Of a stretch of 10,375 bases of DNA, positions 4,888-10,375 are shown one piece after another (positions within the stretch are counted from its first letter, which is position 1; each line of letters starts with the position of its first letter). Position numbers and translations under genes: made by a program. The notes below the pieces were generated by a model, which ran no database searches, was not told the DNA's origin, and saw only the letters and a program-made list of their open reading frames with translations. Origin of the DNA: an uncultured Flammeovirgaceae bacterium (GTDB lineage: Bacteria; Bacteroidota; Bacteroidia; Cytophagales; Cyclobacteriaceae); the NCBI GenBank assembly GCA_946480685.1, contig CAMLLI010000071.1, positions 1 to 10,375 on the forward strand, written 5' to 3'.

Positions 4888-7275
4888 ATGATTCGTAATT
4901 ATTTAAAAATCGCCTTCCGTAATTTGACCCGTAACATTAGCTACTCGATCATTAACATTGGCGGACTCGCTGTTGGTATGTCGGTAGCGATGTTTATCGG
5001 TTTGTGGGTATACGATGAAGTGAACTACAATCGCTATCACTCGCAATATACCAGGGTGGCGCAGGTTATGCAGAGTCAGACGCTCAACAACCACGTCTTT
5101 ACACAATATGCAATACCGTATCCGTTGGGACTCGAGGTTCAGAAGTCGTATGGAAGTGATTTCAAATATATAGTAATGAGCTCATGGACGGGTGATCATA
5201 TACTCAGCCACGATGAACATAGTATTGCCAGTACCGGTAACTATATGGATGTGGATGCGCCCCGGTTGATGGATTTGAAAATGATCAAAGGTTCGCCTGA
5301 TGGACTTCGTGATCCGGCTTCTATTTTACTTTCGCAGTCAGCAGCCAAAGCTGTGTTTGGTGATCAGGATCCCATCAATAAAATGATGAAGATTGATAAC
5401 AGCCTGGATGTAAAAGTTACCGGTATATATGAAGACATTCCGCATAACTCCGGTTGGAACGAAATCAAGTTCATTGCTCCGTGGAAACTATACTCCACAG
5501 CGGAAGAGTGGGTGAAGAATGCCGAGCACGAATGGGACAATAACTCCTTCCAGCTTTTTGTACAGATTGCTGATCATGCTGAAATGAAAACGGTGAGCGA
5601 TAAAATTGTCAAGGTCAAGTATAATCGCATACCGGAGAGTGAAAAGATATTCAATGCTGAAATATTTCTGCATCCGATGGACAACTGGCATCTGCAATCG
5701 AACTGGGAAAATGGTGTCCAAAACGGAGGACTTATCGAATACGTTTGGCTCTTTGGCTTCGTAGGTGTTTTTGTTTTGCTGTTAGCCTGTATCAATTTTA
5801 TGAATTTGAGCACAGCACGTTCTGAGCAGCGCGCAAAAGAAGTAGGCATTCGTAAATCTATAGGCTCCGTACGGAAGCAGCTTATCACGCAGTTTCTGAG
5901 TGAGTCGTTAATGGTAGTTACGCTCGCATTCTGTCTCGCTATAATTATTGTCTCCGTGCTTCTGCCGATGTTCAATCACCTGGCCGATAAAAAAATATCG
6001 CTGCCCCTTGGTAGTGCAACGTTCTGGTTGATCAGCATCGCATTTATACTTCTTACCGGTTTTCTTTCCGGAAGTTATCCCGCCCTATATTTGTCATCAT
6101 TCCAGCCGGTAAAAGTATTGAAAGGTACATTTAAGGCAGGGCGCTATGCATCGCTTCCGCGCAAGGTATTGGTAGTGGTACAATTTACAGTATCCATAAC
6201 GTTGATCATCGGGACACTGGTAGTATACCGCCAGATACAATTTACGAAAGATAGACCTGTAGGGTACGATCGAAGCGGTATCATCATGATCCAAAAGAAG
6301 TCTCCTGATTTCTTCGGCAAGTTTGATATACTTCGAAATGAACTGAAGACCGCGGGCATTGTAGAAGAGATGGCCGAATCATCAAGCCCGCTTACCGGGG
6401 TGTGGTCTAATAGTGGCGGCTTTGACTGGGAAGGAAAAGATCCGGAATTGCAAACTGATTTTTCGGTGATCAGGGTTACGCGCGAGTATGGCAAAACCAT
6501 CGGCTGGCAGATAAAAGAAGGTCGTGATTTTTCGAGAGATTTCTCAATGGACTCGGCTTCTATTGTCGTGAACGAAACAGCCGTCAAGTTTATGGGTATA
6601 GATGATCCGATCGGGAAGACTGTGCGATGGGGCGGTACGCGCCAGTATAAAATTATAGGCGTAGTAAAAGATATGCTGATGGAATCGCCCTTTGAACGGG
6701 TAAAGCAGGCTATATATTTCAATGACGAAAGGTATAATGACTGGATGGTGTTACGACTCAATCCGGAAAAGGGTCTTCATGAATCACTCGCAGGAGTTGA
6801 GAGTATATTTAAAAAATATCTGCCGCTTGTTCCATTCGATTATAAGTTTGCAGATGTGGAGTATGCCGGTAAATTTGCGGATGTTGAACGCATCGGTGTA
6901 CTCTCGGGTATATTTGCCGGGCTCGCTATATTTATCAGTTGTTTAGGATTGCTCGGTCTCGCATCCTTTATGGCAGAGCAGCGCACCAAGGAGATTGGCA
7001 TCCGTAAAGTGCTAGGAGCTTCTGTAGCCAGCCTCTGGAGAATGCTGTCCAAAGATTTTGTTATACTCGTATCGATCTCATGTCTCATGGCCGTACCGCT
7101 GTCATACTATTTCACTGCCGACTGGATCGATAATTATCAGTATCGTGCAGATATAGCCTGGTGGATATTTGGTGCCGCATGTATAGGCGCGTTGATGATT
7201 ACACTGCTTATGGTAAGCTTCCAGGCAATCCGTGCTGCGTTGGCAAATCCCGTTACATCGCTTCGTGCGGAATAA
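4888..7275 (+). CDS. FtsX/MacB-type ABC transporter permease (duplicated, full length)
   Basis: A 795-residue inner-membrane permease of the Bacteroidota type with two MacB/FtsX halves. Half one: TM1 (about 20-41), a periplasmic MacB-like domain (42-284), then TM2-TM4 (about 285-308, 341-362, 379-402). Half two: TM5 (427-447), a second periplasmic domain (448-668), then TM6-TM8 (about 670-693, 724-746, 756-779). Each half carries the cytoplasmic coupling motif after its first C-terminal helix: EQRAKEVGIRKSIGS (313-327) and EQRTKEIGIRKVLGAS (697-712), which contacts the ATPase in MacB-like mechanotransmission transporters. Such proteins move lipoproteins, peptides or antimicrobials across the envelope rather than through the membrane; the substrate is unknown. 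No ATPase gene is in the window. The ATG begins the family's usual MIRNYLKIAFRNL. It could be co-transcribed with the upstream kinase, as no terminator is visible between them. Confidence 0.95.
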   Translation: MIRNYLKIAFRNLTRNISYSIINIGGLAVGMSVAMFIGLWVYDEVNYNRYHSQYTRVAQVMQSQTLNNHVFTQYAIPYPLGLEVQKSYGSDFKYIVMSSWTGDHILSHDEHSIASTGNYMDVDAPRLMDLKMIKGSPDGLRDPASILLSQSAAKAVFGDQDPINKMMKIDNSLDVKVTGIYEDIPHNSGWNEIKFIAPWKLYSTAEEWVKNAEHEWDNNSFQLFVQIADHAEMKTVSDKIVKVKYNRIPESEKIFNAEIFLHPMDNWHLQSNWENGVQNGGLIEYVWLFGFVGVFVLLLACINFMNLSTARSEQRAKEVGIRKSIGSVRKQLITQFLSESLMVVTLAFCLAIIIVSVLLPMFNHLADKKISLPLGSATFWLISIAFILLTGFLSGSYPALYLSSFQPVKVLKGTFKAGRYASLPRKVLVVVQFTVSITLIIGTLVVYRQIQFTKDRPVGYDRSGIIMIQKKSPDFFGKFDILRNELKTAGIVEEMAESSSPLTGVWSNSGGFDWEGKDPELQTDFSVIRVTREYGKTIGWQIKEGRDFSRDFSMDSASIVVNETAVKFMGIDDPIGKTVRWGGTRQYKIIGVVKDMLMESPFERVKQAIYFNDERYNDWMVLRLNPEKGLHESLAGVESIFKKYLPLVPFDYKFADVEYAGKFADVERIGVLSGIFAGLAIFISCLGLLGLASFMAEQRTKEIGIRKVLGASVASLWRMLSKDFVILVSISCLMAVPLSYYFTADWIDNYQYRADIAWWIFGAACIGALMITLLMVSFQAIRAALANPVTSLRAE

Positions 7276-7286
7276 TGGTAGTGGCT

Positions 7287-7328
7287 GTTAGCACTGCGAG
7301 TTTATAGTATATCGCTCGCAGTGCTGAC
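7287..7328. terminator. Hairpin between convergent genes
   Basis: AGCACTGCGAG (7290-7300) pairs perfectly with 7315-7325, and the stem extends to 7287/7328 with one G-T pair; 14-base loop. It fills the gap between the permease stop (7275) and the stop of the convergent hydrolase (7328-7330). There is no clear T-run, so termination is inferred from position. Confidence 0.65.
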
Positions 7329-8728
7329 TAGCGAACTGCCCTCAGTATTTCTTCCACGATATCCACCATCTGTTTTTCAGGATCAGTTCCCCAATGACTG
7401 CCCGACATAACTATCGTTACCTGCAGCTCGGGTATAACAATGATATACTGGCCGCCATATCCCCACGCAAAGAATGATGATACCATTTTTTCTTTCCATC
7501 GGAAGTTACGTGTCCACCAGAAATAGCCATAGCCGAGCGTTGGCGTAGGTTGTATATGAGGCGTGGTAGATTCCTTTACCCACGAGGCAGGTACAAGTTG
7601 TTGTCCGTTCCATTGCCCGTTGTTCAGGTATAGCAATCCGAATTTCATCATGTCGCGCGGGCGCAGTCCTATATCTCCAATGACACCCATCGGGTTGGTA
7701 TTTCCCATGTTGTATTTTTCTATACCCAGAGGTTGCAGTATACGCTTCGTAAGTTCTTTTTTATTATTGAGTTTGGTAGCATGTTTCAGCACTGCATTCA
7801 TTAAAGTATGATTCAGTGAATTATAGGCAAACACCGGTGTTGCCGGTTTATTACGCGACAAGGATAATAAATGTTTGAACTGATCTTTTTCATTTGACGC
7901 TATCACCAAGCTGTTGCGTGCATCGACATAGTCGTAGGTTTGTTCATCCCAGGGAATGCCGGTGCTCATGGTAAGTAACTGCTGCAGGGTGATGTTTTTA
8001 TTCTGGTTATTACAGGCCAGGGATCTATAGGCGGGAAGATAGGTGCACAGCGGATCATATATACTCCTGATCTCCTTTCGTGCTATAGCTATGCCGGTGA
8101 GCGCTGAAACTATACTCTTGGTTGCCGATTGTATATTGTATACATAGTTGTGATGGTAACGATAAAAGTATTCTTCTGCAATGAGGTGATTGTTGCGTGC
8201 GATCAGAACGCTATGAATATCCTGGTATGTGCTGTTGGTAATACGCTGCATCAGATTATCAATCGCATTGATATCTACCTGCTGATTGGAGGCAGAATCT
8301 GTACGCAATCCATCGCGCATCGCAGTCGGAGTTCTATAGCGGTAGGGCATTGTTCGGGGGCGGAGACCTGATACCGTATCCGGATTTACCGGTATAAATT
8401 CCAAAGGGTAGCGCTTGGAGTCTTCGCCCGTCCAATAGCCGGTGATGCGGCCTGTCTCATGCTGATAAAGCCCATGGTATTCGGAAAAATATTCTGCCAG
8501 CTTGAAGTATAGCGAGTCATGACGGAAGTAAATGGTATCTAGCGGAAATTGATTTGCCTTGAAGGTAGCATTGATAACTTCAGGCTGAGCGCCCTGCATC
8601 GTGAGGTATATATGGTACGTAATGTCCGGGAAACGGAGCAGACCCAGGTAGTTTTTGGCGGGGCGATCAGGCTGTTGGGCGTAACATGCCGTTGCCGCCA
8701 GCAACATGACGATACTGAAACGATTCAT
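7328..8728 (-). CDS. Exported serine hydrolase, class C beta-lactamase fold, with extra N-terminal domain
   Basis: A 466-residue protein. Residues 1-18 are a signal peptide (MNRFSIVMLLAATACYA, then QQ); the Cys at 15 makes a lipoprotein possible but the lipobox is weak. Residues about 25-115 form an extra beta-rich domain with a GRITGYWTGEDSKRYPLEF end, resembling the N-terminal domain placed before some alpha/beta hydrolases. Residues about 150-466 are the beta-lactamase/esterase domain (Pfam Beta-lactamase, 6-aminohexanoate-dimer hydrolase-like): nucleophile motif S201-A-T-K204, Y302 in FAYNSLNHTLM, and GYGGQY (423-428) in place of the KTG motif. Other conserved pieces are LTMSTGIPWDE and LRPRDMMKFGLLYLNNG. 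Members hydrolyse esters or amides, and most are not antibiotic-resistance enzymes, so resistance should not be assumed. It converges on the ABC permease, with a hairpin between. Confidence 0.93.
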   Translation of the reverse strand: MNRFSIVMLLAATACYAQQPDRPAKNYLGLLRFPDITYHIYLTMQGAQPEVINATFKANQFPLDTIYFRHDSLYFKLAEYFSEYHGLYQHETGRITGYWTGEDSKRYPLEFIPVNPDTVSGLRPRTMPYRYRTPTAMRDGLRTDSASNQQVDINAIDNLMQRITNSTYQDIHSVLIARNNHLIAEEYFYRYHHNYVYNIQSATKSIVSALTGIAIARKEIRSIYDPLCTYLPAYRSLACNNQNKNITLQQLLTMSTGIPWDEQTYDYVDARNSLVIASNEKDQFKHLLSLSRNKPATPVFAYNSLNHTLMNAVLKHATKLNNKKELTKRILQPLGIEKYNMGNTNPMGVIGDIGLRPRDMMKFGLLYLNNGQWNGQQLVPASWVKESTTPHIQPTPTLGYGYFWWTRNFRWKEKMVSSFFAWGYGGQYIIVIPELQVTIVMSGSHWGTDPEKQMVDIVEEILRAVR

Positions 8729-8774
8729 ATAACAGTAAGGTAATCAATTTATGATTTGTCTCAATTCCATATGA

Positions 8775-8912
8775 GTATATATCGTTCGAAGTGCTCCCGG
8801 GATTGAAGCTTGGCGTATTCGGAAAGAATACGATACTGTTGGGAAACAAAAGGATATCGTTCGGAGAAAACATGTACGGGTATCGAAGAATTGTATGAGA
8901 TTGACTAAGTAA
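8775..8912 (+). other. Intergenic stretch with repeats and an open frame lacking a start
   Basis: The 201 bases between the hydrolase and the next gene contain a direct repeat ATATCGTTCG (8779-8788 and 8854-8863), a perfect 7-bp inverted repeat CGTATTC-GGAAA-GAATACG (8814-8832), and an open + frame from 8775 to a TAA at 8910-8912 that has no ATG except five codons before its end. The frame gives a basic 45-residue string. Either a decayed gene piece or a regulatory region; I cannot tell which. Confidence 0.2.
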
Positions 8913-8929
8913 TATTTAACCCCGCACTT

Positions 8930-9211
8930 ATGAACAATAGTAATTTAGCCGAATCAATCGTACTGCTTGGTATTGTATTCGCTGTCGTATTGGGTATCTT
9001 TTTAATACTTCGTGCGCTCGCGCTTTGGTATTGGAAGATTGATGTGGTTGTGAGAAATCTGGAAATGCAGACCATGCTTCAGCGAAGTCAACGTGATGCG
9101 CTGGAAAAACTGTGTAAGCTGCAAGGTATAGATGCATCGATCACTTCCACTGATTCAAAAGAAGAAGTAGAACGAAAAGCAAAGTTGTTTGATGAATCTT
9201 TAAAGCGGTAG
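8930..9211 (+). CDS. Small single-pass membrane protein of unknown function
   Basis: A 93-residue protein with one hydrophobic segment (about residues 9-32, SIVLLGIVFAVVLGIFLILRALAL), the motif LWYWKIDVVVRNLEMQ just after it, and a charged cytoplasmic tail with coiled-coil character (about 40-66 and 76-92, ending EERK-type charged helices). The aromatic LWYWKI/F plus following helix is a plan I associate with small Bacteroidota membrane proteins of unknown role; I cannot name a family. The N-terminus is short and uncharged, so an N-out/C-in orientation is expected from the Arg/Lys after the segment. Start is the only sensible ATG; no Shine-Dalgarno is visible. It is a single-gene unit ended by a strong terminator. 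Confidence 0.8.
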   Translation: MNNSNLAESIVLLGIVFAVVLGIFLILRALALWYWKIDVVVRNLEMQTMLQRSQRDALEKLCKLQGIDASITSTDSKEEVERKAKLFDESLKR

Positions 9212-9245
9212 CGTTGCGTAGTATTCACAGTGTATATATACCGTC

Positions 9246-9278
9246 AAAAATAAGGTGCTCGAAGCACCTTATTTTTTT
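9246..9278. terminator. Two-way intrinsic terminator
   Basis: Perfect 14-bp stem 9246-9259 (AAAAATAAGGTGCT) with 9263-9276, three-base loop, and a run of seven T at 9272-9278 for + strand transcripts. The five A at 9246-9250 give a T-run on the opposite strand, so it serves the convergent PepSY-like gene (stop at 9290-9292) too. Confidence 0.92.
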
Positions 9279-9289
9279 GTTGCGATCTT

Positions 9290-9664
9290 TTATTGATTCT
9301 TGTCACGCTTGTTTTTCTCCTTCACAACGTTGCCTTGCGCATCAAACTTTACTTTTTTGGTCTGACTTCCATTGCTAAGTTCAACGGCATAAAAAGTCTG
9401 GTTGTTCTTTTGTTTCCGATAAGCATTCTGAACAGTCCATCCGCTGTAATCCGATCCTTCTAATTGCTGACGGATATTTTGCGGAAGTTCAGATGCCGCG
9501 ATCACGTCTTTGTCAGTCATGTTCCATTCTGCACTGGACTGCTGATCAGATGCTCGATCTGTTTTCTGCCGGTCTCTGCTTCTTTGCGTAGAAGTAGTAT
9601 CCTGTGCAAACACAAATGCTGTTGTTGCAAGCATGAGGGTGAAGGCAAACAATAATTTTTTCAT
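9290..9664 (-). CDS. Small exported PepSY-like protein
   Basis: A 124-residue exported protein. Residues 1-20 are a clean signal peptide (MKKLLFAFTLMLATTAFVFA, cut before QD). Residues 21-45 are a polar Ser/Gln/Arg/Asp linker. Residues about 57-117 form one PepSY-like (beta-lactamase-inhibitor-like) domain: ASELPQNIRQQLEG, then GWTVQNAYRKQKNNQTFYAVEL, then KKVKFDAQGNVVKE, the helix followed by strands ending in a FDAxGxxxK hairpin that is typical of the family. The C-terminus is very basic (KNKRDKNQ). PepSY domains are thought to bind peptides or modulate periplasmic enzymes; the role here is unknown. It is single-gene, sharing a two-way terminator with the gene at 8930. The 246 bases upstream to 9910 are AT-rich and hold no gene that I can support. 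Confidence 0.85.
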   Translation of the reverse strand: MKKLLFAFTLMLATTAFVFAQDTTSTQRSRDRQKTDRASDQQSSAEWNMTDKDVIAASELPQNIRQQLEGSDYSGWTVQNAYRKQKNNQTFYAVELSNGSQTKKVKFDAQGNVVKEKNKRDKNQ

Positions 9665-9791
9665 AGTGTCTTGTTTTAAGTTTTTAATAAAAAATTATAG
9701 GACGCTTTGTGTGCCTTTATAATGTTGTGCCTGTTTGTAAATGATGCGCTGATATACTTTACCGTGCACAGAATGGAGTTCTGATAGAAGT

Positions 9792-9824
9792 AGTGTAAAT
9801 AAAGAATCACTTTTATTCTACACT
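9792..9824 (-). terminator. Imperfect hairpin after the quinone reductase gene
   Basis: AGTGTAAATAAAG (9792-9804) pairs, with a bulge, with CTTTTATTCTACACT (9810-9824). It lies about 90 bases downstream of the stop at 9911 on the - strand. The stem is AT-rich and no clear T-run follows, so the case is weak. Confidence 0.3.
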
Positions 9825-9910
9825 TCATGATGGTAAATGTAACTTGGCGGAACAAGTACACGCTACGATGAATGTTTGAACGATCGGCTTCCCTGAATTA
9901 CTTCGTGTGA

Positions 9911-10375
9911 CTACAAGCAGTGTGCCTTTATCTTCAATGGAAGTTGTTTGATTAGGCTGCTATGTATATCTCTGACTTGTTCGATCTGCAAGGTTCCTCC
10001 AAGGATTATCATTTCTTTATGTTCGAATCGTTTGCCGAGCCGGTCATCAAGCATAACGTTTTGCATGCTCTGTGCTATACCAATCTCGGTTAAGAAGTCG
10101 TTGGGATGCCCGGCCGTGCAAACTACAACGCCATACTTGATAGACTTCATCTTTTGCATGCTGTTGTTGTGTCCGTATGCATAGCCAACCGAATATACTC
10201 TGTCGAACCAGCCTTTCAACTTCGCGGGACAATCGCTCCACCACACCGGGTATATAAATATGATGCAGTCCGCTTTCTCAATTTTCTGATGTTCCGAAAT
10301 AATATCTTTCGCGATCGGTAATTCCATTCTGGCAAACCCTTCGCGTTCGTATTCCTGTTCGGTCATATCAGCCTG
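9911..10375 (-). CDS. Flavodoxin-fold NAD(P)H:quinone oxidoreductase (partial, N-terminus outside window)
   Basis: The C-terminal 154 residues of a flavoprotein of the NAD(P)H dehydrogenase (quinone)/KefF-MdaB-YwrO superfamily, which reduces quinones by two electrons using FMN or FAD. Seen: ADCIIFIYPVWWSDCPAKLKGWFDRVYSVGYAYG, the family's flavin-binding loop and signature, and GVVVCTAGHPNDFL, which normally lies at the start of the next strand. The frame is open across an ATG at 10364-10366 to the window edge (QAD just before it), and DMTEQEYERE is normally internal in this family, so that ATG is probably not the start. About 40-50 N-terminal residues with the first flavin-binding loop lie outside. 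The protein is cytoplasmic, with no signal or membrane segment visible. Confidence 0.9.
   Translation of the reverse strand, partial: QADMTEQEYEREGFARMELPIAKDIISEHQKIEKADCIIFIYPVWWSDCPAKLKGWFDRVYSVGYAYGHNNSMQKMKSIKYGVVVCTAGHPNDFLTEIGIAQSMQNVMLDDRLGKRFEHKEMIILGGTLQIEQVRDIHSSLIKQLPLKIKAHCL

Noticed and set aside
6144..6761. 205-codon - strand frame inside the ABC permease
   Set aside because: Antisense shadow of a clear permease gene; no recognisable domain.
7328..8728. Antibiotic-resistance beta-lactamase
   Set aside because: The fold is shared, but the motif set (SxxK, Tyr, GYGGQ) and the extra N-terminal domain point to an esterase/peptidase-like serine hydrolase; no resistance role can be supported.
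8667..8873. 68-codon - strand frame upstream of the serine hydrolase
   Set aside because: Overlaps the hydrolase signal-peptide region in another frame, and no domain is visible.
9676..9861. 61-codon - strand frame in the AT-rich gap
   Set aside because: Low-complexity, hydrophobic by base composition only, no start context and no family.
1..10375. CRISPR arrays, tRNA/rRNA genes, transposons, phage genes
   Set aside because: No regularly spaced repeats, no cloverleaf or rRNA motifs, and no transposase, integrase or phage structural motifs were found on reading both strands.

Overview
The window looks like chromosomal DNA of a Bacteroidota species, probably from the Cytophagia/Chitinophagia side. 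The evidence is the protein families (Bacteroidota-type FtsX/MacB permease of about 795 residues, DLNGDGDIDY-bearing secreted protein, PepSY-like exported protein, Crp/Fnr regulator with a cysteine-containing sensor domain), the absence of Shine-Dalgarno sequences before the start codons, and a TAnnTTTG-type promoter element. TATA-containing words are very frequent, even in coding DNA. No tRNA, rRNA, CRISPR array, transposase or phage gene was seen.

Left part (1-1280): the 3' end of an unrecognised + strand gene meets a - strand sulfur/redox group: a DUF2892-type membrane protein, a single-domain rhodanese, and an OsmC-family peroxiredoxin. Rhodanese and OsmC are separated by one base. The DUF2892 gene is preceded by a near-consensus Crp/Fnr-type palindrome spaced like a class II activator site from a TAGTTTTG element. 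A weaker site with almost the same layout precedes the rhodanese gene.

Middle left (1480-3460): a secreted protein with an EF-hand-like Asp/Asn loop and a His/Trp/Tyr/Arg-rich tail runs toward a - strand Crp/Fnr regulator whose sensor domain carries two cysteines (C74, C80). This regulator is the obvious candidate for the upstream palindromes, which would make the left half one redox/sulfur regulatory unit. A weakly supported region of about 375 bases follows, with a doubtful TTG-start small membrane ORF and two palindromes.

Middle right (3461-7275): a six-TM sensor histidine kinase without a partner response regulator, then a full-length duplicated FtsX/MacB-type ABC permease without its ATPase. 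An inverted repeat of the TACA-N2-TGTA type lies directly before the permease.

Right part (7328-10375): an exported serine hydrolase of the class C beta-lactamase fold with an extra N-terminal domain, a small single-pass membrane protein, a small exported PepSY-like protein, and the 3' part of a flavodoxin-fold NAD(P)H:quinone oxidoreductase cut by the window edge. All four convergent gene junctions in the window hold one perfect or near-perfect hairpin, one of them a textbook two-way terminator.

Most of this is ordinary accessory or housekeeping content. The most worthwhile lead is the proposed link between the cysteine-bearing Crp/Fnr regulator and the DUF2892-rhodanese-OsmC group.
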